DNA of 64,000 nt, taken from NCBI GenBank assembly GCA_035489755.1, contig DATGZK010000100.1:60515-124514 (forward strand), given 5' to 3'. Positions 25,224 through 33,498 of this stretch are shown piece after piece; the stretch's first letter is position 1; each line of letters starts with the position of its first letter. This DNA comes from UBA9160 sp035489755. Its GTDB lineage: Bacteria; Myxococcota_A; UBA9160. Both the position numbers and the translations under genes were made by a program. The notes under the pieces are model-generated. The model searched no databases and was not told the DNA's origin. It worked only from the letters and a program-made list of their open reading frames with translations.

Positions 25224-26750
25224 TTAGGTCCCCGGTTCTCGCGCGGGGGCTGGAGCGGCGGTCGGGTCTTTCAATCCCGTCGCGGCCGACAGCGCAGCCT
25301 CGTTCATCACTTCCCGGCGCACCAGCTTGCCGGCGGTGTAGTACGACCGCATATCGAGCACGCCGTCGCCATCCGTGTCCTCGTCGCGCTGAGTTGGTTG
25401 GTCGTTCTTGTCGAAATAGGTGATCACCGCCGGCTTCCCATTGCGGTCGCGCTCCTCGCGCACGCGGTGGCCTCCCTCATAGAACTCGATGCGGTCGGGG
25501 AGGCCGTCACCATCGGTGTCCTGCTCCAGCCGAACGACTTGTCCATCATGGTAGAAGGTCCAGGTATCGACCATGCCATCGCCATCCGTGTCTGCGCGAC
25601 GGTTCACGATTTGACCGTTCTTGTATTCCGTCCAGGTGTCGATCCGGCCGTCTCCGTTGGTATCTTCCTCGCTGCGCACAACCTGCGTACCGGTCGCATC
25701 GTAGTAGAGGATGCGGTCGGGGACGCCCTTGCCGTGATCGTCGAAGACTTCGCGCACGATGCGACCACCCTCGCGGTAGACCCAGTGGTCAGGCTTGCCA
25801 TCGTGGTTGCGGTCCTCGACTAAGTCCGCGACACCGGAACCGGCCGAAGCTGCGGGCTGGCCTTGCGGAGGGGCGCTGGCAACGATCGGGGGCTGCGCCG
25901 GCAGCTGCGACTGCGGCGCAGCGCGCCCATCGCGGCGAGCCTCCAATGCGGCGAGCTCTTGGGCGATCGAAGGAGCCGAGGCGCCCCCGCCTGGATTGGC
26001 GGAGGCCTGCTGCGAAGGGCTCCCGGGATCCGCCTGTGGGGCCTGACCCCGCTGCTCAAGTTGTCGCTGCAAGTCCCCGAGTGCATCGGCCTCTTGCCGG
26101 GCCTGCATCTGTTCGTGCGTCAAAGGCCGGGCAGGCTGCGCGTTCGGGCTCGGGACGGCCGGACCGTTCTGGTTGTTGTCGCCGGAGAGCGCCTCGTAGG
26201 TCTTGGTAAAGGGATATGCCACGAGTGCAAACGGGAAGAGCAGGGGCTTGAGCCACAAGGGCTCGTTGTGAATCTCCTGCGTCGTATGCACGTCTTGCTG
26301 GGCGCCTCCGATGAAAACCAAGTTGCCCGAGGACGGCGGATTTCCTCCCGGCGCCGGCCCCTCCGGCACGCCGCCCGGGCCGGGGGGATTACCGCCGCGT
26401 GCGCCCGGTGCATAGGGATACTGCTGCGGATTGGTCGGATCTTGCGGGCTGCCAGGGCTGCCCGCACCCATGCCCTGACTTCCGGTGGAGCCCGAGCTCG
26501 AGCCGGGGCCCGTACGACTCTGGCTGTTGGTCACCCCGGGCATCGGAAGTGCGGGGGCGGATTGGCCAGGCATGATGATCGTGGCCCCGACACCCGTCAT
26601 GACGTTCGGTGTCATGTCCGTATTTTTGTGCACGTTCGCGTAGCCACAGTCGAGCGCGAGTACGCACAGGACAGCACCTGCGAGCGACGGTGCAGCGGCC
26701 CCAAGAAGACCGCAGGGGAACGAGGAGCGACCGGTCCACACAAGACGCAT
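25224..26750 (-). CDS. Large exported protein with Pro/Gly-rich region and seven Asp-rich repeats
   Basis: 508 residues. A hydrophobic N-terminus (about 14-34) ends in LALDC, a possible but non-ideal lipobox (Cys35). Then follow a Gly/Pro/Ser-rich stretch (about 65-140), a hydrophobic segment near 168-180 (WLKPLLFPFALVAYPF) that may insert in or touch a membrane, a Gln/Ala-rich linker, and about seven repeats of 23-26 residues (313-481) of the form DTDGDGxxDxWxxYxxGxxVxR. The DxDxDG loops resemble Ca-binding loops of thrombospondin-3 and MORN-like surface repeats. Likely a cell-surface or outer-membrane protein that binds calcium; this is inference. Family not recognised. Confidence 0.8.
   Translation of the reverse strand: MRLVWTGRSSFPCGLLGAAAPSLAGAVLCVLALDCGYANVHKNTDMTPNVMTGVGATIIMPGQSAPALPMPGVTNSQSRTGPGSSSGSTGSQGMGAGSPGSPQDPTNPQQYPYAPGARGGNPPGPGGVPEGPAPGGNPPSSGNLVFIGGAQQDVHTTQEIHNEPLWLKPLLFPFALVAYPFTKTYEALSGDNNQNGPAVPSPNAQPARPLTHEQMQARQEADALGDLQRQLEQRGQAPQADPGSPSQQASANPGGGASAPSIAQELAALEARRDGRAAPQSQLPAQPPIVASAPPQGQPAASAGSGVADLVEDRNHDGKPDHWVYREGGRIVREVFDDHGKGVPDRILYYDATGTQVVRSEEDTNGDGRIDTWTEYKNGQIVNRRADTDGDGMVDTWTFYHDGQVVRLEQDTDGDGLPDRIEFYEGGHRVREERDRNGKPAVITYFDKNDQPTQRDEDTDGDGVLDMRSYYTAGKLVRREVMNEAALSAATGLKDPTAAPAPAREPGT
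25308..25814 (-). repeat. Seven tandem DxDxDG repeats inside the gene
   Basis: Units of 23-26 codons, read on the minus strand. Three have the perfect core DTDGDG, one DTNGDG, and three are degenerate (DRNHDG, DDHGKG, DRNGKP). Each is followed by an aromatic pair and xxGxxVxR. This regular spacing explains the unusually long open frames on the opposite strand here, which are not genes. Confidence 0.8.
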
Positions 26751-27087
26751 TCGAGCGCCCTCACTGCAGAGGATTCACCTTTGGTTTTGCAAGAAACGTG
26801 CGCTGGGGGATCCATGCGCAGGCAGGCCCACTTTCTCTCGCGACCCCGCGGCCTCCGAGCCCCACCTGCACCCTGTCCGCGGTGCCGCGCGCTGCAGGCC
26901 GTGGGTAGTGCTCTACCCATTCAGGGAGTCCGCGTGGCGCGCCCGAGCGGCGGTGTCGGCCCATGCAGCCCCGTCACACGCTGGGCAAGTGGGCTCCAAA
27001 CCTCCCTTTCCGACGACGGCGCTTGATCCACGAAGTCGGGATGGGCGTCCAGAATGTACGGGCAAACGGGCCCGAATGCATTGCACA
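26751..27087. other. Intergenic region without a gene
   Basis: Gap of about 340 bases upstream of the minus-strand repeat protein. Open frames here have no protein-like composition. It presumably holds the promoter of the 26.7-24.7 kb operon, but I could not pick hexamers with confidence. Confidence 0.5.
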
Positions 27088-27109
27088 GGGAGGGGCCAAA
27101 GCCGCTCCC
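27088..27109 (-). terminator. Hairpin directly after the UbiB-like gene
   Basis: Arms 27088-27096 and 27101-27109 pair over nine positions with one mismatch around a four-base loop. The structure begins at the base after the UbiB stop. It is GC-rich but is not followed by a T-run, so intrinsic termination is likely but not certain. Confidence 0.4.
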
Positions 27110-28432
27110 TCAGGCCGCGCTCTGCGGAAGGGACACCCCGAGCGCTTCGGCGAGATAGGGCAGGGCCTCGTCGGTGAGCGATAGCTCGGGCGCCAGCCGC
27201 CGGCCGAGGCCCTCCGCGGTCATGAGAGCGAGATTCACCATCGTCATATGGCTGCGGGCCTGGATGCGGTGACGCCGCAAAATGTCGAAGATTCGCCCGA
27301 TCTCGAGTGTCACCTGAAGATTTCCAAGGCCGCGCTTTCGCACGCTCTCCACGAGGTCGATGATCTCGCGCTCGTAGGCAGAATAGTCGGCCGTCGCCCG
27401 GCTCGGTGCGTGGTCGTAGAACAGCCGCGCCACCGTCGCGCCGTCGCCCACCGCAAAGGCGAACAGCAAGCGGGCGGTCGTCAGGCGATCTACGTCGTCG
27501 AGTGTGCCAACGAACCCGAGATCGAGCAGAACGATGCATCCCGGCGGCATGAACCGCAGATTCCCAGGATGCAGGTCAGCGTGCACGAAGCCGTGCAAAA
27601 AGATCATCCGACACACGGCTCGCATGCCTGCAGCGACGACGCGGTGCACCAAGATCCCCGCCGCCTCGAGCTCCGATTCGTGCACCCCTTCGATGAACTC
27701 CATCGTCAGCACCGCATCGGAACACGCCGCAGGGAACAGCCGGGGAAAGCGTACCTCGGTCTCGTCGGCGAAGTTTTGCGTAAAACGCCGATTGTGCTCG
27801 GCCTCATTGGACAGGTGGATCTGCTGCTCCACGGCATCGCAGAATGAACACAGCGCGCCCTCCAGCGAAAGAAGCCGCAGCGAGGGTACGAGCCTCTCGA
27901 GGGTACGGCCGAGGAAGAGAAGGATCGAGCGGTCGAGCCGAACCTTCTCGAGAATATCGGGCCGACGCACCTTGACCGCGACCCATTGCTCAGCCCCCCG
28001 CAACACTGCCCGGTGCACCTGTGCGACGGACGCCGCCGCCACAGGGGAGGGTTGGAATCGCTCGTAGATCGCCTCGAGCGGCTGTCCGAGCTCTGACTCG
28101 ATCGTGTGACGGACCTCGCGGAACGGGAAGGGGGGCACGCGGTCTTGGAGGGTCGCGAGCTCGCGGCGCAAGGGTTCGGCAAGAAGATCGCCGCGCGTGG
28201 AAGCGATCTGACCCAGCTTGATGAAGGTCGCACCGAGCTGGGTGGCGAATCCGACGAGGGCGCGGCCGAAGGCGCGCAAAAGATGCTCACGCCCGCGCCC
28301 GCTAAGCTCGGGGGTGCGCAGCCACTCGCGAGCAAGGACGTATGCGGCAAAACCCGTCGCTCCGACCATTTGCGCGCTGCGCAGCGCGACCTCAAGACCG
28401 TGCTGCAGGGCGCGAGGAGCGGAGCCGGGCAT
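27110..28432 (-). CDS. AarF/UbiB/ABC1 family atypical kinase
   Basis: 440 residues. Diagnostic KxGQ motif in ATFIKLGQIASTRGDLL, A-rich loop AAASVAQVHRA replacing the usual Gly loop, ATP Lys in VAVKVRRPDI, catalytic HADLHPGNL and metal-binding LLDLGFVG. UbiB proteins support ubiquinone or other isoprenoid lipid metabolism as ATPases. The C-terminal membrane segments seen in E. coli UbiB are not evident; the protein ends about 100 residues after the kinase core. It precedes a YkuD gene by 21 bases on the same strand. Whether it acts on quinone, hopanoid or another lipid cannot be read from sequence. Confidence 0.9.
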   Translation of the reverse strand: MPGSAPRALQHGLEVALRSAQMVGATGFAAYVLAREWLRTPELSGRGREHLLRAFGRALVGFATQLGATFIKLGQIASTRGDLLAEPLRRELATLQDRVPPFPFREVRHTIESELGQPLEAIYERFQPSPVAAASVAQVHRAVLRGAEQWVAVKVRRPDILEKVRLDRSILLFLGRTLERLVPSLRLLSLEGALCSFCDAVEQQIHLSNEAEHNRRFTQNFADETEVRFPRLFPAACSDAVLTMEFIEGVHESELEAAGILVHRVVAAGMRAVCRMIFLHGFVHADLHPGNLRFMPPGCIVLLDLGFVGTLDDVDRLTTARLLFAFAVGDGATVARLFYDHAPSRATADYSAYEREIIDLVESVRKRGLGNLQVTLEIGRIFDILRRHRIQARSHMTMVNLALMTAEGLGRRLAPELSLTDEALPYLAEALGVSLPQSAA

Positions 28433-28453
28433 GGGGCGCGCAGGGTACCGCGG

Positions 28454-29047
28454 TCACGGCGAGATCGTGACGAGGGTTCCCGACGGCGTGCGCGCAGCCA
28501 GGAAATCGATCTGCTCATCCGTCATCCCGATGCAGCCGTTGGTCCAGTTGAGGTGCTCCGAATCGCCGCTCCAGCGGGGGCCCTCCCCATGCAGGCCGAC
28601 GATGCCTCCAAGCGCGGTGTTCTGGGGCGGCAGGACGAAGTGGTCGTGAGCTTCCAAGATCTCTCCGTAGGTACGCGGGGAGATGAGGCCGGCTTGGAGT
28701 CCTGCGGCTGCGTCCTCGCGTGAGGGGTAGTCGATGATGAGGAAAAGATGGAAGCGGCTATCCCGGCCGCGGCTTCGCAGGTGGTATTCGCCCTCCGGGG
28801 TCCGGGAGTCCCCCGCCTGGCGCTTGGGTCCGACGGGTTCCCTGCCGAGTGCCACCGGCCAGCTTCGCTCGCCCCCGCCCTGGCACAGCACCCGAAGCGT
28901 TCGTGTCGCCTTTCGCACCTCGATGCGCTCGATCCACTCGCAGGGGATCGATTCCGGGCTGGGCGCGGCTTCGGCCTCGGCTGGGGCTGGGGGCGGAGGA
29001 GCGGGCGGGGGCGGTGGCGGGGCGCACGCCAGGGCAACGAGAGCCAC
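28454..29047 (-). CDS. L,D-transpeptidase (YkuD domain) lipoprotein
   Basis: About 197 residues. A lipobox-like LVALAC puts the lipidated Cys at 29024-29026, followed by a Pro-rich spacer (APPPPPPAPPPP), a short N-terminal domain (WIERIEVRKATRTLRVLC) and a YkuD domain with catalytic GLHGEGPRWS and WTNGCIGM (Cys nucleophile). The start is unresolved: GTG 29047 gives a very short signal peptide. The open frame continues upstream without a good start and would overlap the divergent gene beginning at 29090. ATT 29050 or a start inside the neighbour are alternatives. It should form peptidoglycan 3-3 links or attach proteins to peptidoglycan. Confidence 0.82.
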   Translation of the reverse strand: MALVALACAPPPPPPAPPPPAPAEAEAAPSPESIPCEWIERIEVRKATRTLRVLCQGGGERSWPVALGREPVGPKRQAGDSRTPEGEYHLRSRGRDSRFHLFLIIDYPSREDAAAGLQAGLISPRTYGEILEAHDHFVLPPQNTALGGIVGLHGEGPRWSGDSEHLNWTNGCIGMTDEQIDFLAARTPSGTLVTISP

Positions 29048-29089
29048 AATGCAGGGCCCAGCGGAGGCGCCCGCTAAGATCCCGCGGCC

Positions 29090-30001
29090 ATGCGGAGCGC
29101 GAGCCTTCGGTCCTTGTGCATCCTCGTGCCCCTTCTGCTCGCGCTCGCGGCGACGGCGGCAGCGCGGGGGCACAGGACCAAACCGGCGGGTCCCGAGCCG
29201 CTGCGCCCTGTGCTCGGGCAGCCCTCCAAGGACCTCATCGAAGCCGATGATACGCTCCTCGATGTCGCCTACCGGCACCGGCTCGGCTTTGATGCGCTGG
29301 CCCGCCTCAATCCTGGGATCAACGTCTGGATTCCCGACCCTGGAGAGGTCGTCGAGCTGCCGACGCAGTACATCCTTCCCGATGGAGATCCAAAGGGGGT
29401 CGTGATTAACGTGCCGGAGATGCGGCTCTACGATTTTACGCGCGGCACGCCGCCAGAGCTTTTCGCGATCGCCATCGGCGATGAGGAGGATCCCAGCCTG
29501 TACGGCAAGTTCAAAGTGGGTCCAAAGCGCAAGGATCCAGCTTGGCACGTACCAGCCTCGATCCGAGCCGAAAAGCCGGAGCTGCCGGCGATGGTTCCGG
29601 CGGGTGAGGACAATCCCCTCGGAACTCGCTGGATGACCATCGACAACACGTCGTACGGGGTCCATGGAACAAACAACAACTGGTCGATCGGCCGAACCGC
29701 GACGCACGGCTGCATCCGCCTCTACAACGACCAGATGGAGCGGTTGTATGAGCGCATTCCGACCGGGACACCGCTGCTTCTTGAGTACCAACCCGTGAAG
29801 GTAGGGCGGCTGAACAACGGAATCTATGTTGAAGCCCACCCGGACATCTACGGGCGCGTGCCCGACCGCACGGCCTACGCACTGCATCGGCTGGGTGAGT
29901 TAGGTCTCCTCAGCAGCGTTGACTTGCCCACAGTGGAGCGCGTGATCGGAGAAGCGCGGGGAGCACCGGTGCGCGTCGGGACGCTGCCCGACGCGCACTA
30001 G
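29090..30001 (+). CDS. L,D-transpeptidase with N-terminal LysM-like domain (ErfK/YbiS type)
   Basis: 303 residues: signal peptide (about 1-26), a LysM-like segment (IEADDTLLDVAYRHRLGFDALARLNPGI, about 50-85), and a YkuD domain with VHGTNNNWSIGR and ATHGCIRLYN, catalytic Cys at about 208. This is the architecture of E. coli ErfK, YbiS and YcfS, the enzymes that attach Braun lipoprotein to peptidoglycan. The next gene, convergent, encodes an Lpp-like lipoprotein, which supports that function by context. Divergent from the other YkuD gene with a very short gap. Confidence 0.92.
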   Translation: MRSASLRSLCILVPLLLALAATAAARGHRTKPAGPEPLRPVLGQPSKDLIEADDTLLDVAYRHRLGFDALARLNPGINVWIPDPGEVVELPTQYILPDGDPKGVVINVPEMRLYDFTRGTPPELFAIAIGDEEDPSLYGKFKVGPKRKDPAWHVPASIRAEKPELPAMVPAGEDNPLGTRWMTIDNTSYGVHGTNNNWSIGRTATHGCIRLYNDQMERLYERIPTGTPLLLEYQPVKVGRLNNGIYVEAHPDIYGRVPDRTAYALHRLGELGLLSSVDLPTVERVIGEARGAPVRVGTLPDAH

Positions 30002-30005
30002 GTCA

Positions 30006-30287
30006 CTACTTCGAAACTCGTTTCTTGAAAATGGCCTCCGAGGTCCGAGCGGCGTCGTCCGCGCGCTGGGCGGCAGCCTTCGCTTGTGCCTCCGCTGCCT
30101 CGGCACGAGACGCCGCGCTGTTCGCGGTCTTCTGCGCGTTCGCGGCTGCGCTGGCAGCGTCGTCAGCCTTGCGCGACACCTCATCGAGGCGCTTTTCCAG
30201 CGCGTCGACCCGCCCGGTGGTCGCACAACCACCGAGGGACGTGACAAGCAAGGCCGAGAGTAGGATCCGAGCCGGTCGATGGGTCAT
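30006..30287 (-). CDS. Lpp-like (Braun-type) alanine-rich coiled-coil lipoprotein
   Basis: 93 residues. Lipobox SLGGC at about 20, then CATTGRVDALEKRLDEVSRKA and heptad repeats very rich in Ala (AASAAANAQKTANSAASRAEA), resembling E. coli Lpp, and the C-terminus ends in ...KRVSK with a terminal Lys. In Braun lipoprotein the terminal Lys is cross-linked to peptidoglycan by L,D-transpeptidases. Start ATG 30287 has AGGAG seven bases upstream, so the seven extra upstream residues are not used. It stops four bases from the convergent L,D-transpeptidase. The mature part is about 15 residues longer than Lpp. Confidence 0.85.
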   Translation of the reverse strand: MTHRPARILLSALLVTSLGGCATTGRVDALEKRLDEVSRKADDAASAAANAQKTANSAASRAEAAEAQAKAAAQRADDAARTSEAIFKKRVSK

Positions 30288-30434
30288 TCGCTTCTCCTCT
30301 CCATGCATATGAGGCGCACCCCCCGCGCAAGTCCAAAGCGGAGTCTACGGGGTGGCTGGTGCCAGGCGCAAGCAAGTGGGATGGCTGGCGAGTCGCACCA
30401 ACCTCGCCGAAGCTCAGCCGGGGAGAAAATCTGC

Positions 30435-30869
30435 GTGACTGACATCGGCTTGACTCACATCGCGTTGCCGGCCCGAGACCTCGAAGCGAGCATCGCTTTC
30501 TACCGCAAATACGCGCGGATGGAGGTGGTGCACCAGCGCAAGGATGCGACGACCGGCTCTGCCGTGGTGTGGCTTTCTGACCGCACCCGACCCTTCGTCA
30601 TCGTGCTCGTCCAGGTCGCCAGCGTGAAGAGCGCCTTGGCACCGCTTGCCCACCTTGGTGTCGGCTGTCCGACACGCGATGAGGTGGACAGGCTGTGCGG
30701 CGAGGCGCGTTCCGAGGGTGCTCTGCGACTCGGTCCGATCGACTCGGGCTACCCGGTCGGCTATTGGGCCTTCCTCTCCGATCCCGACGGCCACACCCTC
30801 GAGCTCGCATTCGGACAGGAAGTCGGCCTGACCGTCGCACGGGCCGCCGAGCTTCCCTCGCACGATTGA
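30435..30869 (+). CDS. VOC/glyoxalase-fold protein
   Basis: 144 residues forming one vicinal-oxygen-chelate domain: LTHIALPARDLEASIAFYRKY at the start, HLGVGCPTRDEVDRL in the middle, and YWAFLSDPDGHTLELAFGQ at the end. The candidate metal ligands are the His in LTHIAL and the Glu in LELAFG. Start GTG 30435, with GGGGAG about 11 bases upstream. Overlaps the permease start (TTGA). Substrate unknown: glyoxalase, dioxygenase and drug-binding proteins share this fold. Confidence 0.85.
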   Translation: MTDIGLTHIALPARDLEASIAFYRKYARMEVVHQRKDATTGSAVVWLSDRTRPFVIVLVQVASVKSALAPLAHLGVGCPTRDEVDRLCGEARSEGALRLGPIDSGYPVGYWAFLSDPDGHTLELAFGQEVGLTVARAAELPSHD

Positions 30870-32218
30870 CCCTGCGCCGCCACGTGGGACTGCGCCGCTC
30901 TCTCACCACGCTGCCGTTGGTCTTCGTGATGTTTTTCAACGTCTCGGGCGGCGCCTTCACGCTGGAAGGCCTCGTCGCCGAACTCGGTCCAGGGCTCGCG
31001 CTGACCATGCTTGCGATCGTTCCCCTTGTGTGGTCGTTACCCGAGGTGCTGCTGATCGGTGAGCTCGCGAGCATGCTGCCGGAAGAGGGCGGCTATTACC
31101 GCTGGGTCCGGCGCGCGTTCGGGCCTTTCTGGGCCTTCCAATGCGGCTGGTGCACGTGGATGTATTCGCTCGTCGACATGGCGATCTATCCCGTGCTCTT
31201 CAACCAGTACCTCGCATTTTTCACACCTGATCTGTCGCCCGCGAGACGCTTCGCGGTGTCGCTCCTCGTAATCTGGACGGCCGTCGCCGTGAATCTGCGC
31301 GGCGCGGGGCGCGTCGGGCGAACATCGATCGTCGCCGGCGCGGCGGTACTGGGCGCGTTCGGAGCGGTGAGTCTGGTTGCTCTCTGGCATCAGTCTCGCG
31401 TTCCCTGGCTCCCGTTCGTTAAGCCCGGCGAAGGTCGACTGGAGGGACTGGGCGTCGGGATCTCGGTCGCGCTCTGGAACTACATCGGCTGGGACAACGC
31501 CTCGACGGTGCAGGGCGAAGTCGTGGACGCTTCACGCAGCTATCCGAGGGCGCTGGCCTTTGCGCTCCCGCTCGTCGCGGTCGGCTACTTGGTACCCCTC
31601 CTGGCTGCACTGGGGGCGACAGATTGGACCCTGTGGAAGGAGGGCGCGTGGCCGCAGCTCGCGAGTGCCGCCGTCGGAGGTGGGCGTCTAGGCCAGGCAT
31701 TGAGCGTGTGGCTCGCGCTCGCTGGTCTCGCGAGTGCGCTCGCCCTTTTCAACTCCCTCCTGCTGTCGTACTCGCGGATCCCGCTCGCCATGGCGACCGA
31801 TGGCTTTCTGCCTCGAGTGCTCGCCCAGCTCGACCTGCGCGGCACCCCGCGCAACGCGGTACTGGCTTCGGCCGTGTGTTACTCGGCGGGTGCGCTCATT
31901 TCATTCCAGAGTCTTGTCGTCGCCGATGTGCTTCTCTACGCACTTGCGCTCTTCCTCGAGTTCGGCGCGCTGCTCGAGCTTCGGCGGAGGGAGCCCAGCC
32001 TCCGCGGCCCCTTCCGGGTGCCGTTGGGTCTTGCCGGCCTTACACTGCTGGCGGCCCTTCCGCTCACCTTCTTTGTTCTCTCGGTTGGGCTCTCGCTTCG
32101 GAGTGGAGAGTACGAACCCTCTGCGGTGCTTTCCGCGCTCGGCGCCGCAGCATTCGGGCCCCTCGCCTTCGTGGCAGCGGTTCGACTTCAAACGGGGCGC
32201 GAGAACAAGCGCGGATGA
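30866..32218 (+). CDS. APC-superfamily amino-acid permease
   Basis: 450 residues with about 12 transmembrane segments. Signatures include LPLVFVMFFNVSGGAFTLEGL (TM1 unwound region), ASMLPEEGGYYRWVRRAFGPF between TM2 and TM3, and WNYIGWDNASTVQGEVVDASRSYPRAL, matching the APA/AdiC-like branch. Start set at TTG 30866, which overlaps the VOC stop; GTG 30884 is an alternative. Expected to import or exchange amino acids or amines; the substrate cannot be assigned. Convergent with the PilZ gene, 13 bases apart. Confidence 0.87.
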   Translation: MTLRRHVGLRRSLTTLPLVFVMFFNVSGGAFTLEGLVAELGPGLALTMLAIVPLVWSLPEVLLIGELASMLPEEGGYYRWVRRAFGPFWAFQCGWCTWMYSLVDMAIYPVLFNQYLAFFTPDLSPARRFAVSLLVIWTAVAVNLRGAGRVGRTSIVAGAAVLGAFGAVSLVALWHQSRVPWLPFVKPGEGRLEGLGVGISVALWNYIGWDNASTVQGEVVDASRSYPRALAFALPLVAVGYLVPLLAALGATDWTLWKEGAWPQLASAAVGGGRLGQALSVWLALAGLASALALFNSLLLSYSRIPLAMATDGFLPRVLAQLDLRGTPRNAVLASAVCYSAGALISFQSLVVADVLLYALALFLEFGALLELRRREPSLRGPFRVPLGLAGLTLLAALPLTFFVLSVGLSLRSGEYEPSAVLSALGAAAFGPLAFVAAVRLQTGRENKRG

Positions 32219-32231
32219 GCAAGGTGCGCAC

Positions 32232-33362
32232 TCAGGTCTTCGCGACGTCCTGGGCGTGGCCCTCACCGAAGAGTGTGGTGACGACGGTGCGCTTAGAGGC
32301 TCCGCGCTCCGGACCGAGAGACTCGATTTCCGGCTGTTCGGCGACGAGCTTCGCCAAGAGATCGCGCATGGCGTCGTCGAGGTCGATGAATCGAAGCACG
32401 CTCTCTCGCGAAAGGCCGCGACGCACGACCCGCGCACGCACCACCAGGGGATTCGCGAGCGGACTGCCGTACAAAGCGAGCGATACGACCTGACCGCCCT
32501 CGAGATCGCCGCCGGACTCGACGCGCATACCGCCCACCGAGAGGTCTCGACCCAGCAGCACCCGTGCGCCGCCTTCGAAGAGCGCGATCACGCGCTTGCG
32601 ATAGACGCCACGGCGATTGCGACGTTGGTCTCGCCGGCCGGAAGGCTCGTCCGGGTCAGGCAAGGAGCTCCCGGCCCAAGCCGCGGGTCCAGCCGTGTGA
32701 AGCGCCACCATTCGCTCGATCCGAGAGCGCGCAGCGTCGGTCTGAGGCCCAAAGGAGACCGCGATCTCGCGGGTGCGGTCCAAGATCGCGACCCGCAGCA
32801 CGCACCCACGGACAGCGATCGTGCGCCCACCGTCGGGGTCTGGAAAGGAGACGGTGATCTGCGCACCCCGGGCCGGGGTCACGCTGGCGAGGAGTCTACA
32901 CCCGGTGGCGGAGAGCTCGACCAGGGTGCCTGAACGCCGGCGAAGTCCAGCGCGAAACGAAATCGGCGCTCCCACTGCAACGCGCTCCGCGCGCCTTTTC
33001 TCAGGGCCGCGGTACAAGAGCCGGGAGAGCAGGAGCCGCAGCGCGTCCGGGTGGACCGGCCGATGGACCAAGTAGTGGAAGCCCACCCGTTGGAGCGCTC
33101 CCCGCAGCGTGCGTGAGCTTGCGCCCACGACGGCCACCCGAATGGGCTCGGGATCGGTGGGCGCGCCGGGGAGCTCCGGCAGCCCGAGCGCGCGCCGCCC
33201 GGTCGCGATGACAAGCCGCAAACTCCCGTCAAGGACGCCTCGTCCGGGGACGAGATCCTCGGGCAGGGTGCGGACCACAGTGGGACCGAGCTCTACGAGA
33301 AGGGCGGCGACGTCGTCGAGTTCACCGTCGTCGATCAAAAGGACAGCCGGCCGGGTCCCCAT
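32232..33362 (-). CDS. Receiver-like protein with two PilZ domains
   Basis: 376 residues. The N-terminal part (about 1-120) looks like a degenerate response-regulator receiver: VLLIDDGE at the start, and YLVHRPVHPDALRLLL in place of the Lys-Pro end motif, with no clear phospho-accepting Asp. It is followed by two PilZ domains. The first (about 123-225) has RRAER but ELSATG, so the second motif is weakened. The second (about 245-350) has RGVYR and DLSVGG, a complete RxxxR / DxSxxG c-di-GMP site. Probably a c-di-GMP effector. The receiver assignment is inference from pattern. Confidence 0.85.
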   Translation of the reverse strand: MGTRPAVLLIDDGELDDVAALLVELGPTVVRTLPEDLVPGRGVLDGSLRLVIATGRRALGLPELPGAPTDPEPIRVAVVGASSRTLRGALQRVGFHYLVHRPVHPDALRLLLSRLLYRGPEKRRAERVAVGAPISFRAGLRRRSGTLVELSATGCRLLASVTPARGAQITVSFPDPDGGRTIAVRGCVLRVAILDRTREIAVSFGPQTDAARSRIERMVALHTAGPAAWAGSSLPDPDEPSGRRDQRRNRRGVYRKRVIALFEGGARVLLGRDLSVGGMRVESGGDLEGGQVVSLALYGSPLANPLVVRARVVRRGLSRESVLRFIDLDDAMRDLLAKLVAEQPEIESLGPERGASKRTVVTTLFGEGHAQDVAKT

Positions 33363-33498
33363 GACGTGCCTCGGAGCCGGACGCGGCGCGCCGCCCGGCC
33401 CCCCTCCATCGGCAGAATCGGGCGCACCCTATAGAGAATGCATTTGGGGCGCGGCAAGCCTCTTCGAGCTCTCGGTCCATGGGGTAGAGTGGTGGCCC

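Noticed and set aside
25398..25823. A plus-strand frame of 141 residues with a hydrophobic repetitive look
   Set aside because: Antisense of the Asp-rich repeats, which create regular Val/Ile codons on the other strand.
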